DNA of 64,000 nucleotides from Saturnia japonica (taxonomy: Eukaryota > Arthropoda > Insecta > Lepidoptera > Saturniidae). Where the stretch lies: assembly GCA_033032175.1 (NCBI GenBank), contig CM065324.1:2914001-2978000 (forward strand). The letters are read 5' to 3'. The notes under the pieces are model-generated. The model was not told the origin of the DNA, did not search any database, and was given only the letters and a program-made list of their open reading frames with translations. The position numbers and the translations under genes are program-made. Below, piece after piece: positions 25,501 through 40,500 of this stretch (positions within the stretch are counted from its first letter, which is position 1; every line of letters begins with the position of its first letter).

Positions 25501-28500
25501 TACTAAATATTATAAGATTCTTAATTTTAAATGTTTATTATTGATTATTTAATATTTTAAAAATAAATTTAATAATAAATTCAAAAATTGAATTTAAGGT
25601 TGGTCATTTTTTTTTATTGATTTCTTAATTTAATATTCACTTTTCATTTTTATCAAAAAAAAATCATTAAATTTATTTAGTTATTTTTATAAATAACTAA
25701 ATAAATTTAATAGCAAATATTAAAAATTAATATTATATTTTGATGTTCAATTTTAATTTTTATCACAAACTTTTTATTACATGTTTTATTAAATTTATTT
25801 CTTTATTTTGTAAATATTAAATAACCAATAATAAGTATTTAACATTAATAATTTAATAATATTTAGTGTTAATTATATTAAATAAAAGTATTTTAATTTA
25901 TATCAATAAATAATACATACGGATAGTTAACCTCAATTATATTGGAGCACTTGAAAAAGTATATAAGCACAATTTTTTTTCACTAATATTCACAAATAGT
26001 AAGTAATATCAATCAAAATATTCAATTTAAATCACTACTGAATATAATTTATTAGCACATATATAATTCGCACTTGTATGAAACTAAAACACGTGTTGGG
26101 AATGTATAAACTAGAAACATGTTGATAAATATTATAAATATGAAAACAGTGATCAGAGGTGACGAGCGTACCAACATGCGCGACTAATATCACGGTTCAA
26201 TTTCTATTTTGTTGTTAGCTTTTTTTTCGAGACTTAATGAGCGGTTAAGCAGACAACTTCATACTGTTAATTTTGTGTCACAGATGCGCGCGCATCTTAA
26301 AATTTCACTCTCATCATTTTTTCATAACGCGCCTAAAGAAGTATAACTTCAAAAGAATTATTCTATGAAAATTGTACACGGGACATACACGCCATTCCTC
26401 AATTGATACGGCATAATAATTATCAACAATATGGGTAAAAATAAAGTTATGGGATGTAAATAACTACTGCATAACTATAAACACGTGCGAAGCCGCGGGC
26501 ACACCGCTAGTACATCTATATATTAATACGTGAAGCAAAAGCTTTTTACCCCTTTTTAAACATATTGCGTGCACGGAAGACTAAGATTTGGAATGGTTAA
26601 ATTTTATATGGAGAAGAAGAAGTGCAGAAAGCAAAAATTTATCTATAAATAGCGGTGCGCTCGCGACTCCGCACGCGTTTGTAGTAGTTATTTTCATCCC
26701 GTAATTCTATTTTTACCCATATTGACAATTCGTATGCTGCCGTATCAATTGAGGAATGGCGTGTACTTCCCGTGTACAATTTCCATCAAAATAGTTTGAA
26801 CATTATTATTCCATTCTAGGACTTCTAATGTATTATTAAAGATTCTTATAGCCTTCCATATTATATGTATACATCCCATCTACAAAATTCGATCAGAATC
26901 AGTTGAGAATTAATGAAAATTATATTTTTTAATTATTTTGTACGATTTCTAGAAGTAATATTGACAATTCTTATAGCCCATCAATTAAGTAATTACTTAT
27001 ACTTCTTGAGTACAAAATTCATCAAAATCGGTTAAAAAAGGCATATTCGTCATCAGTATCGTTCATATAGTACCTACCTATGCCTATCAGGAAATTTTGG
27101 GAAAATATTAAATGTACAGACAGAACTAAAGATTTATTAAAACAGCTTTTATCAAAATCTGTTAAGAATAAACGAAAATATTTTTACTGGATTTTTTTAC
27201 TATTTCTAAAATTATTATTGAAATTTCTTATAGCCTATAAATTGACAAACGATCGCATAAGCTTACCTTGTAGGAAGCTTCATGAGAATTAGTCGAGCCA
27301 TTTTTGAGTTAAATCTGAACATACAGACAAAAAATATGTATACTATATTCGACATCAGTTTCCTTTATATAAGTAGGTCTATCGAGAAATTTGGGAAAAA
27401 ATATTACATGTATTAATGAATATTGATAACTTAACAGTAAATATCATTGTTTATTTTTTTTTTTTTTAATTGCGAGGCTCCCACAGATTCGATGCCGTCG
27501 CCTAGCACCGCCACTGTTACTGCATACTTATACACCTACAGTTATCATAACCTGACAAACCAAAAAAAAAATCATAGATGGGTTTATCACTATGTGTATG
27601 GTGGTCACAATCTCTACCACCCCGCTGTTTTACTGAATGTGCACCGGCTGATTTCGGAACACGACAAACCAAAAGAAAATTATGGTTGGGTTTATTATAG
27701 TGTGTATGGTATTGTCATTATATTGCATTATGAATCCGGCGCATTAACCGTCCCACTAAAACCTTCAAAATAATTAAATTCATCCCCTACTGTACAGGCT
27801 TGCGGGAAGGTTTTTTGAAAAACGTGAAACCCTTTTATTTCCTTCTTACCAAAAGCATAAATATGAATTTCATATGCCTAATTTGAGACATGATGGGTTC
27901 TTCATACAAACTTTCACCCAAGTTTTATTTTCACCACATGTGGAATAACACATTAAAATAATTCACTTTTAGCAAAACTGTATAATCCAAATAATTTAAA
28001 ATAGGTATATCGCTTACAATATAAATATAAACTCCCGCGAGCCGCGGTCTACAGAACACGTCACATTTCAATAAAACAGTAATTATCCCGTATTGCGTAG
28101 TTAAAACTTTTAAAAACACTTCTGCAAATCTTTAAAAAGAATATTGGACTATCATTTCATAGGTAAGTATTAGAAATACGATATATTTATTAGTTTAAAA
28201 GTATAACAATGTCAAATATATCAACAAACCAGTTGCTGTGGCAACCGACAATACCGCGCATGCGCGTTGGTGTTCCTTATGCCTTATTCCTTTGTTCATG
28301 TACAAACTATCATCCCCTATTTTCTACCCTTAAAGTTTTATTTTCGCTACACAAAGTACCCTATGTCCTTTCCAATGTTCAATCTATCTCTATACCAAAA
28401 TTCATCATAATTGGTTCAGCGGTTTAGGCGTGGAAACGTAATAGACAGACAGAGTTACTTTCGCATTTATAATATCAGTATCTACAGATAATACTTATTG

Positions 28501-31500
28501 TTTATGAATACTGTAAATGTCAAACAGAAAATAGTCTATGATCAAAAAGTCGCTGGTCGAATTTCGAGCTTACGGCGATCGCTAGTTACAATAAATTTAT
28601 AAACATAATTATACATTTACATTCTTTGTATACACGTTTAAACGGCTTTAATTTAAAATCGATTTGTAAGATTTTGATGAAACTTTACTGAAATGTTCCT
28701 TAAGACCCCAGAAGTTGAAGGTTATTATATATTTAACTTACCAAATATACTAATAAAAAGTCTGAGCAATATTAATCCCTTATTTAAACAATATTGCTCG
28801 AAATGTTGCATGTTATGATCAAAGAAAGCTTTATAACCCTGTCAAAGCCGAGTATTTCTGCTAGTGTATCCATAAAAGTTGTTCTTTTCTCTTGCAGTAC
28901 GACAAAGACAACGATGGACGAATATCCTATGTGGAGCTTAAGGGTATTATCGAGTCACGCGAGTACGACCACGATCTCCCAGACAATGTCGTGGATAAGA
29001 TAATGTCTCTCGCGGACCGCGACAACTCCGGCTATCTTGACTTCAACGAGTTCGTCGCAATGATGCACAATCCTGACTTAAAGGCTGTGTTCGGACATTT
29101 TGTCGCCAGATACGTTCATTCCATCATACCACATCGGAATCCTGTCGATACTACAGGTATGTTGGATGTAGATAGAGACGTTCGATTGAGGTCGATAGAT
29201 AAGGTTGCTAATAGTAGACGATAACATAACATATCAACACGCCTGTATCCCCGAAGGGTTAGGCAGAGGTGTACTAATGTACACCCCCCACAGTTCGCGG
29301 GGTATGTATTAGGTCCCATGAAATAGGGGGCAAGTCTATTGCCGTTAATCGGGCACAAAGCAAAACTCCGAGCTGCTACTGAGAATACTATAGAAAAACA
29401 CAATAACACTTTTCTCGACCTGGGAACTTAATATAAAAATAATAAAAAAATCAATGCATTAATTCAATGAAAAACGCTAACTATAAGAAAATGGACATAG
29501 CTTCCGTCTTCAACAACCATACGATACAGAATGACGAGAAGCACTTTTACAGTTTTATTGTTGCCAGATGGCTGTCTCGGTTTCCCTTAAACGTAATACA
29601 GTATCCCCCTACATTTAGAGTTTTATAACTAAAACTCCTTGACGTTATTGATGTTATTGTTGTAAAAGTAAACTTATGTTTTCATTCATTCCTTTACGAG
29701 TCCAGAGTAAATACAGTCCAAAAATAGGGCTAACCAGGTGTCGTATAGCTATTTAAAACTCCGTGTGTATTTTGTCCCCCTATAACCAAAACATTTCGCT
29801 GAATTTTGGAGAGGAAGAACCAGCAACAGTGCTTTAGTTTTTAGCGGGATCTAACTATGTCATGTGGTGGTTTTTATTTGAATTCATGACATGATATGTT
29901 ACACATGTTACGTGATACAGTTTGGTTATTGTGCACCAGCGAAGTGCATTATAAATAATAAATAGAAGCATGCATTTTGAGTTGCCACAAGATCTGCTTG
30001 GCCAGTCCTAAGCTACGGTTGCCAATTATCCTTTCTTAAGAAGGGCGTTGGTGGGGACGTTGATGCCGAGGAGGTGGTGTTAGTAGAAGACAGAAGTGAT
30101 GCTGAGGGGTGCACCAGCGCGGAGCCGATGGACTCAGAAGCGTTGAGAGCCCGTACGGAAAGCGGAGTGGCCGCTATTCTTAAGGTTTGCCGTATTTCGG
30201 GAAATCTAAAGGGGACTTGTATTAAATGCGTCAAAGGTGCGGCAAATACTCTGAAAGAGGTGGCGGAGGCGCTTCTGCTGTGCCGCTGGAGTGGCCTGCC
30301 GCTGGACACGGGCCTACCAAGCCCTGCTGCCCCAGTACCGGGCAAATAATAAAATTGACAATGACGTACCAAGTCTCATTTCAGAAAGACAGAAATGCTG
30401 TGGCCTGCGTTCCATTTTACTCTTAAACGTTTTGGAATATATAATGTTGCTTAATTTCTTTATCCAATAAAAATATAGTAGTTTCGCCTACTACATTTTT
30501 TTTTTTAGAAATACAGTAGTCGGACGCATAATATAGTAGGATACTATATTTTATGGTAGGGTTGACAACCTTAGTCCTAATAATAATAAAAATAATATAA
30601 CAAAGAATTATAATAATAGTCCTAATGTAACCAAAGAGCCACCACCTTGTTAACCGTTGTTTGAACTTTGAAGATTAGAAAAATATTCTATCCACGTTAT
30701 ATTGTCAGAATCGTGTCTACATATTATTTTAATATAAACAGTATTTCCCGTTGAGTTGAGATTTGAGGAAATTTTGTTGAGACTCTTGTGAGTTTTTATG
30801 TAGGTATAAAAAATCTTGTCACGTACCTTATCTATCGACCTTGATAATAAACGGTAATCACCTATCGTGAATTCGCGAAATTGTAAAATTAATAATGTAT
30901 AAAGAAGCATCTTTGCCTGTAAATTGGAATTGTGTTGTAATGTTAGAAATAATAATGTATATATTTTTTGGTGTAAAAATAATTTAAAATTTTTATCAAG
31001 CGCATTGTCTTTAATAAGTAAATAATAGTTTTTTTGTGATAAATGGATTTTATTTTATTAAAAAATAAGGTTAGAATTAAACTACCTTATTTGAGCTAAT
31101 GGTGAACTCCTCTGCACTGTGGGTTTGCATTATGCAAGACTAGGGGGAATAACGAATCCGCAACTAGGTTCAATAAGCCAGATCGTCCAACGCCTTCAGT
31201 TGTCGGCCGTTTGACGGAACGTTATTTAAATAATGAAGAAAATAGCAAAACTGAGACATTTATAACAATTAACTGTAATTTCGTAGTAACTTTGTTATAT
31301 TAGTATTATACTTTACACACAAAGTTGCGTATGCAATCCTTCCATTGAAAAAAAGATTAATCTTTCGGCGTTAACGGCGCGGACACAACGCGACCTTACC
31401 AAACGTGTCTGTCTTTATCTCTGAACAAAATATATGGAAATTTTTTGATGTTTTTAGTATGTTAGTTTGTTTCTTTATTAAAAAATATTATTCAAAATGC

Positions 31501-34500
31501 ATTAAATAAGAGAAAAGGCACTTTTTTTCTCAATTTTAATATTATAATTGTCGAGAAAAGGATTGCCGTTCAATTCAAATGTCGTGCTCTCTAGTGTTTG
31601 GGCCATAAAGCATGTCAGGTCAGGTTTTAGGGTTTCCTATCATAGTAAGAGTTGGCTATGAGCTCGCTCAAATTACAATTGCAAATGCTGTGTCAGGCAT
31701 CAGCCAATGAGAGCGCGTGTGTGTGACAAGTGAGAACCCCGGCGACTCGCGCGGCGATGTTTAAAAATATCTTCGTAATCGTTGTAAGTCGAGTTCACTG
31801 TCGCCATTGTTCGTTTGTTTTATAATTTGAAACCAACCAGAACCACATACTTTTTGGCCCAAACACGGTCGACAAAATTTTAGCGAGCGATTACTTAAGA
31901 CGGTCGAAATTGGAAGTAGCTCTAAAGAGGTCTTGCAGTAGAATAAATCCTCGCAAACAATGTAATATATTGCATATGCAACACTGATCATGTAAAGTTA
32001 CTTTATTTACTTAATTAAGACTACGCTTGGTAGATAGATACCTACTTATATGCGCTTTTGTATATATTGTGTATTATGCATCGATCATAACAATACATTC
32101 TTTGGAGATATCGCATAACATGTGTTTTATAATTAGGTTTCTTAATGTCAGTAGTTTTTTCTATAGTGATATAAAAATTTGCTCATAAGTAATAAAAACG
32201 TTAATATGTTTTAATTAATAAAAATTTGATAAGTTTATTAGCTAATAGAAAAGGTTCGCGGTTTCAGCCAGTGATAGCACTGTATAGTGCAACTACCAGA
32301 AGACAGTGATTTTGGTAGATATTGCATCAAGCAAAAAAATTTACGAAAAAAAAATTAGTGAAAAATTCGAACAATATATCCATAATGTACAGTTATATAA
32401 ATATGTTATGTTTATTGATATCTCCAACGAAATAGAAAATTATACACTAAACCGGCCACACGTCGCCATGGAAGTGTAAGGGAGCGGAGTCACAATATTT
32501 TTTTGTATGAGTTATGTAACCAAATTAATTTGTACAATCTTGTCGTCATTCACTGCTTTAATCGGTTTTCTAAAGCTATTAAATAATTACGTAGTGCATG
32601 TACATATTTTTGAAGTATAGCTCAATCGGTCAATATTGCATCAGTTGTGTTTGAAAAGAGAATTACATAGTTTTGTGACTTCGCAGCCCTTACCTCCACC
32701 GTGACAATATTTTTATAACGCACAATATGATGTATTTTAATGACGAATGCCGCATTGTAAATGTTTTATTTTTAGTAATGCAATTAACACACTAAATTTG
32801 TTCGCCTAGGACAATGGAATGGGTTCGAGACTGTGCCGACAGATGACCGCGGTACTTTTTTTTTTTTGTTTTTATTTATCTTTTTGTTATGTCGTTTATC
32901 ATTTTCACGCTGCATTTCGTGTCCATCTGTCATTTCATATGTTTTCTTAATTAATTGATTACAATTTTATTATGGACCTAATGTGGGGGAAGTACATTCC
33001 TGAGACTGCAGTGATTTTTGTCTCAGACACGGTCGGGAGATATTCCTCCATCGCAATTATGTTAGTCTTAATTAATGACATTTTATATATAAACGGGTAA
33101 TACGCCAACATCAGTGCACTAAAAAACAGCGTAATTAAACTATACCTACAAACTATAAATAATGCTTCCAGTTATATAATACGCAAAAAAAGGAAAGAAT
33201 ATGAAAGACATTATGATGAAATGAATATTTTATTTTGAGTTGTATTTATGTGTAACCATGAACTGGATAATACGTGACTAGGAGAACGTCAGGCAATTAC
33301 CTGACTTTAATATTGGCAAAATAGACCGCGAGTAACGCATCTACACTTATAAAAACATCTTATGTCTTAATCGTTTTTGAATTTTTAATTAACTTTTGGT
33401 AAAATAAGCAATATGCAAGTGTAGATAATGAACTTGGCCTGGCAATGAAGATATTAACAGTGAAACATTTAGAAATAATGAGTCTACTGATTTTCTGGTG
33501 TAGCAGTCCAGTATTTACAATTGCCAGTGGTCCCACTTCATTTAGTACGTAACCGTTCGAGGTTTCTTAATTCTTTACTACGACAAACCCAAGCTCCAAA
33601 GCTTGCAACTTGTATAGGACTAGACGTGAAAATTCCTTTAGTGATATTTTAAAAGTTTACAAAGGCAGTATACAATGTTAACTATTAAAATGTTCTACTG
33701 AATTGTATTTCTTGAACACCTTTTGAACCTCCACAACAGCGTAAAGAACACATTTTCTGGTGTTTAAGAAGAAATGCTGACGATGTTTAGATCATACCGA
33801 CGTTTTTCACTGTTGTATCCCTAAATAATAGCATTATAGCAAATATTTTTAAAGCATACAATCTGCATATACCAATTTCATGGTGATATGTTTTGATTTT
33901 TCCCATAAAAAATATTATAAAAAGCTTTCTAAAATTGTCCCAGTTTTACGGCTACTATCAAACATCTAGAAAAGTAATTAACGAATATTAAAAAAAAAAA
34001 ACCAGGAAAATCATATAGGCGTAGTCAAAGTCGTTCTTATAATATACTTGAAAAAAAAAACATTTGAAGGAGTAAACAAGGACACACGAAATTATTGTTT
34101 AATCTATTTTACAGTATAATCAGTCCGAGCTACAGTTTTCTCTCTCGTGCTCAATTCAGTCGTTTGAAGATATTGCGACAGCATTAAATTTTTGTTAGAA
34201 CCTATTTTCCAAATGGCTTTGCCCTTTATGATATAAGGATAGTCAACTTCTTATTACGTGCTTATATGATATCGCTTTTAGTGTTTATATTATCTTTCTT
34301 TTCATTTTATCTTACAATACGTGATCGGACTATTGAGGTATTATATTCTACATATCTACTAGAGGGGACACCTCAACCAAATTGTTTGAAGTCATTTCGA
34401 GTGCATACACTCGCACTCACAGTCTCTGCCGGGCACTTATTGCGATTACACGTTTGCGTGCTAAAACAATTTATGTTCGTACGTTTTGTAAATATTAGAA

Positions 34501-37500
34501 GCATCCTACAAGATCACTATTCGGTAAATTAAACGAGAACTCGATATTTTTTGTCGCACTCGATGTAGCGATGTGACGGGATAAAAGCGGTATTTCTGAA
34601 TAATTCATAATCTGGTAATATTATGTTCGTTTTTGAATTCATATCTTATCCAAAACTTCACCTTTATTTGGTTATCGTAGTAGTACTTTGATAAGTGCCG
34701 GTAACATTGAAATATATAATTTATATGACAAGGAGATAAATAAATCCACGATTTGTTATTTCCTACACGTCGTTATAGTATTTTTACAAGCTTTTATTTA
34801 ACCTGCCTCGTTAGTACGGGTTAAAACCTTTCAACTGAATTTGAAAACAGTTATCTTCAACTGATTGTGGTGAAATTTTGCATAGTACAAGTTTAGTGTG
34901 GATGATAATGCATGGTTAGCTAAATGACGTCATTCTAAATCCAATATAGCGGACTCCCAAAGATGGCAAACTAGTATTTTTATGCACCCCCATGATTCGG
35001 GTATCAAATGAAAGGGATTTGCTATAAAGAATTTTTAAAAGAAGCTAATTACTTAATTACCTACACACATCAAAAAAGTCTAAGCAACATTCGTGATATT
35101 ACAAATTTTTCCATTTATATTAATTAATTTCTAAATATTTACTCAAACAAAGTGCGTAGGTAAGTAAACTTTTTTGTTATTGATGACATACTGGCTGGTT
35201 GTAAAAAAAAATTTGATTATGTTTTGCTTTTTCATAAAATTCAAATGACTGCGAATTTGTTTGAATTTAAGTGCGTTTTAATTGCTACGTTTAGTCTGGA
35301 TTTCATAATTTTACCAACCATTTAAATAAAGTTAGCGACAAAATTGAATTGTTAGATATTTTTTACGTCATGAAGCGACGTCATTTGATGGCAGTTGAAA
35401 TGCAAAGAGCTGTAGGGATGTTGCAAGCGGGAAGTAATCAATCTCAGGTATCTCGACATTTTGGCATTCATAGAAGTGTTATTTGTCGTCTTTGTCAGCG
35501 CTACAATAATACAGGAGAACCCGCTGAACAGCATCCAGGCCGTAAAAGGAGTACAACCACTCGGTAAGACCGGTACATACAAATGACTGCAAGACGCTAG
35601 TCGATGTTAGCCGCTCGAGAGATAAGTTTGAGGCTACAAATTTCAAGTGGTGTTGATATAAGTCCTCAAACTGTGCGAAATCGACTGCATGAGTACGGCC
35701 TACGAGCTCGACGCCCAATCAGGTGCCCACCGATACGTCACGGGAATCGCGCTCGTCGATATGAATGGTGTAGAGAACGCATAACATGGACCCAGGAACA
35801 ATGGGATAAAATTATGTTTTCCGATGAGTCGCGATTCGGGTTTAAGCCTGATACAAGAAGGGTGCGAGTGTATCGTCGGCCCGGAAATACTGAAAGGCTC
35901 AGGTGCGTTCAGGAAGTTCATCCATACAGCGGCTCAACAGTTATGTTATGGGCGGGTATTATGAAGAACAGGTGAACTGAGCTCGTTTTTGTAAATGGAA
36001 ACATGAATGCTGAAAATTACATTGAGGATATTCTCAGACCTTATGTCTACCCATTTGCACAAACCTTTGGCTCCGATTTTAGGTTAATGCATGACAATGC
36101 GCGTTCACATACAGCACGGCGAACCAGTGAATACTTTGCAACGGAGAACATCCGGGTAATGCCCTGGCCTGCACAATCGCCAGATCTCAACCCCATCGAG
36201 CACGCATAGGACGTGCTCCAGAGACGTGTTTTGAAGGACTTGGACGGAGCGACAACAATCCAACAGCTGAAGGATTTGCTACAATTCCATTGGAAGCGAA
36301 TACCGCAAGATGACATAAACAGTCTCATTAATTCAATGAATAATCGTTGCCGACAAGTTCTGAATAGCAGAGGAGCCCATACTTTGTATTAAATTGTTCT
36401 ATTCTTTCACAATAAATACATTTTCTTTAGAAATTTCATTTTGTAAGAAAAAAGTTTAGTTTCATATGTATCTTAGTTTCTACAGTATATTCTAATATTG
36501 TTTATTTCTGTTATTAAAAGAACTTATAAAGACAACAGCTGTTATTTTTACATCATAGAACCCTAAAGATATTATTTTAAAAATAAAATACAACGTTATA
36601 ATGTGAAGAACCATCCTAAAATTTAAATTAGTACATGTTGCTTAGACTTTTTTGATGAGGGTATTAGTATTATACATATAAATTTATACTAATTACATAA
36701 TATATCCAAGAACTATGCTGAATGTTATTAGTATAGGTGAATGAGTTATACCTAATATTCTTTAATTTCATCAAAATTGGTCCAGCCGTTTGAAGTAACA
36801 ATTATATAAACACACAAACTTTCGCCTTTATAATAGTAGGATACTTGCAGGTTTAGCGTTTGGCTAAAATATCGCTTTACGTTAAGTAACAATATGGTCC
36901 AAGATGGTAACACGCTAAGCCTAGTGGGAGGACTGGCTCTCAAGTGCAGCTTCCGGAACACACCTATAGTTGCTTGGCGACAGATTTTCAACTTGAAAGT
37001 AGTAGCTAGTTAGGCGGGCATTAGAAAAAGTCCTATACCACCATGCTATGGTATCAACACGATGTTCTCCCTTGCCGAAAGCTCAGACTCCATTGCTGGC
37101 ATTCAAACTCATGTCGATTGGCGCGATTTCCGTACATGCTACCATTGAGCTATTAATCGCCACATAGTCACTTAACATAAAGTGATTAAACCTATAAAAT
37201 ATTAAAAAAAAAAACATAAGCTCTGAACAGTACCATTGAGTTGAACTGGAACATTACGGTCTTGCTAACTGAGGACCATGACCTGAGGCTATTATTTCTA
37301 TTTCATCTTCTGCGTACATTTTTAAGAGTAGAAGAAACTGTGCAACAACCATTTCTACTACGTCACCTACTTCTGCCGCAAAGCAGCAGTGTTCGTGCTT
37401 TTGTTTGCGTCGGTTTTTTTTAATACTACAAAGGTGTCAAAAAAGCATACGGCCTGGCTGATGGTCAGCGGCTACCGTAGGTATCACTAGCGCCTTGCCG

Positions 37501-40500
37501 ACCTTGAATCCCCTCTACCCCAAGAAGTTCTGTTAGCCCTACACAGCGCAGGAACACAACACAAGTTTATTTTCGCCGCGATCTTCTGTAGGGTGGAACT
37601 ATTCTGTAAATCTTTGAAGAAATTTGTCTTGGTTGGTGGTTGGTGAATGTTTGGGATGCATACGTAAGACATTACAATACCATATGCTTTTAAATAGAGC
37701 AAACTCTAGCTCTTGGTCATAATAAAAATCTACGGTTCCCCCATACGCATTGTCATTTTTATAATACCGAGTAAAAAAGTGTCTTAATACAAGAAAAAAG
37801 ACAAGTAGGTGTGTTTGTTTCGGTGTATCAAAGGATCTAATAAGGGGGTGTGAGGAGTGTCAAATTACCGTGGGCTCGTAACTTTATACATATTATTTTA
37901 TGAAGTACGGAATTATTACAAGTGGTCCCGTCGATCTCAATTTTGTAGTTCTTTGTTTTATTAAGTTGTTCAATCAAAACTGTTTAATAAACTGTTCCGT
38001 TTAATCTATTACGAAATAGTAGAAATTTATTTATTTTATTAAGCTACAAACAAGACATACACTTCACTAAAATTAAAAATACAAAACATGCTTAAATTAC
38101 AATCTAAGTGTTGCCTTATTTAAAGGCTAAATTAGATATGTTAAAAATTAAATAACATTATCGCTTTGAAAATAATGTAACAAGTAGTTGTTGATTTCAC
38201 TAGATCCACACATTTAATTACCTCCTTGCACCTCCCATTATTATTAGAGCGCCGTGGATATGTAATTTAATTGGCTATAAGTTATAAAGTTTTATCTAAA
38301 CATTATGCGGTAATAATTATTGTATAAACCAGAGATGATCGATATTTTCGAAACATCGATATTAGGTTCTCTAAATACCCATATTATTCACGTTTGTCGG
38401 TTCTCTCATAAGCTCAACTTTCCTTGCCAGAACTGAGGTAACAATCAAAAACAAGATCGCCAACTTGTATGACACAACAAAACATTGTTTTTTTTTTATT
38501 TCGGCATATATCGAACAACGTTGTTTTTCTAATATCACTTTTAGCGGAAGTGAGGAACAGAGTGTAAAGTTCCTCATCCGCCATAGAAAAGGGAGGATCC
38601 TCCGATCAGACGGGTGTTATGTCTGGCGGGCAACTGCCCAACGGTTGTTGTCGGGTTCTTTTATATATACTCAATTGTTTGGTTAATTTTAATATCGCGA
38701 TGTAGGATGCGTCATATGTGGCGAGATAGATGTCTCTATGTAGGATGCATCAGATATGGCGAGGATAGATTTCGCTATATCGATGTCGCTACATACTCAT
38801 CTTTAGTATAAAACATGTTATTAACTGTAGTTGAAAATAACAGGTTATTTTTGCTAGTTTCACAACAATGAAATAACTTTTTACCCGACTGCGAAAAGGG
38901 AGGGTTATGTATGTCTATTTCTTTGACACGTTCTGTAGCCTAAACGACTTGTTAGATTTTAGCATACGAGGTGTCGTTAGATTCGTCTTAATTGTGAGAG
39001 TGACATAGTCTATATAATATTTATATAGTACGACACGCCGCCGTTTGGGAATCAAATAAAATGCAAAAATAGATTTTTTAACACGCTTTTATTAACTTCA
39101 CTTGAATAAACAATGTAATCAAATTTTTGAAGTCAAATAGTCGTATCCAAATGAAACTTTGTATGTATTTGTAGTTCGGATGACAAAACTATAATTTGGT
39201 GTCTTGGAGCTAATCTGATGATGGAGCCAGGAGGTGGATAGTGGAACTATTCAGTGGCTAACAGACCCCTTGAGTTTAGGTTTATATGATTTGTTTTGGG
39301 GAGTCCTATCGATTTGGTTTGGTAACGAGAGTCTAGTGATGGAGCTAGATGTTTTATAATTTTTAATGCGTGATAATTGCGTGTCTCTTAGTTTTTTTTT
39401 TAAAGTACATACTTTTATTACTTGAGTATTTTGTTACAGTCGGGTTCTTTGTTGTGAATTTCAGTTGTTCTCACTTTTCGTACTATGGTGGGAATTTGTA
39501 ACGAAAATAAACACCATAACTCTATACCTAATACTAAACTGATAAGATTAATGATATGTTACATTCGAAGAACTGCGTGATGCGTTCTCATGACTCGCAT
39601 CATAAGTATGAATAGACGGTGTATCGCTGAACTTATGATTCTACAATCAATATTTATATACCTTTCGACTCCTAATAAAAATAATAGGTACAGTAGATAA
39701 GTATTGAATGTAAATCTGGTGGACTGTACGTACAGTCGTGAATTTTTTGTGACTGTGTATTTCCTTAAGGATTTTCGTAAGAAATATTAATTTCGATCAC
39801 GCGGCTGAGACTGACTGTGGCTTCTGGCTAAAAGTTTCAAAAACATAATAAAGTTTTGGCAATAATTGTTTCTTTTTTTTTCCTAGGAATGGCATATCTC
39901 CGTTAACTCTTCATCAAAAATAATGAATGATTCAAACATTAAACATACATAGCTTTAATATTGTGTTGGTGCTGTTGTTTCTTTTCAAATATATATATCC
40001 AAATCGCCATGTATTAACAATGCGTTGTAACTAACACAACAGCTGTTAGTTAGATTCTAGTATAATGTGCGAAACGTACACGTGGATCAGGTAGTAATAT
40101 AGTTATTCATAATACTTTTAAATGACTATAACAATATAAGACAAGTTTTATCAAAAAAGATCAATGATTTTGAAGAGTTCCCGGGTGTATCTTCGCAGTT
40201 GAAGGTCCAATGCCAATGAAATCAAAATGGGACCAACCACCTTTGAAGTTTTTCCTATCCAACAAAAAAAAAACATTCAAATCGGTTCATAAACAAAGAA
40301 ATTCCACAAGAACATCCGTAAAAAGTAAATAAATCCGAATTCTAAGTAATCCGTTCCGTCTTTTGTTGAAGTCAATTAATAAAGCTAATGAATATATAAT
40401 ATGAAATTATGAATACATATTTTCCGTGGGCTGAAAGTGATAAAATAATCTGAGAATTCTTGTAATACCCTCCCTATCTTTATTTTCCTTAGGAAATTAG

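Larger units (their letters stand above)
23535..26512 (+). mobile_element. Helitron-like element, plus strand
   Basis: Begins TCTATACTAATATTATTAAT (23535) and ends GCCGCGGGCACACCGCTAG|T (26512), consistent with the Helitron 5' TC and 3' CTRR rules with a GC-rich 3' region. The first 600 bp (23535-24135) and last 150 bp (26360-26512) match, in reverse, 27830-28482 and 26652-26800. Between them lies a segment bounded by GAAGT...ACTTC hairpin repeats (24212, 26350), possibly a separate nested element, with coding remnants on the minus strand and a very AT-rich stretch (25270-25920). Confidence 0.55.

Noticed and set aside
30013..30372. 119-codon minus-strand frame
   Set aside because: It is the reverse of the R1-type ORF1 fragment, whose plus-strand translation has recognisable family sequence.
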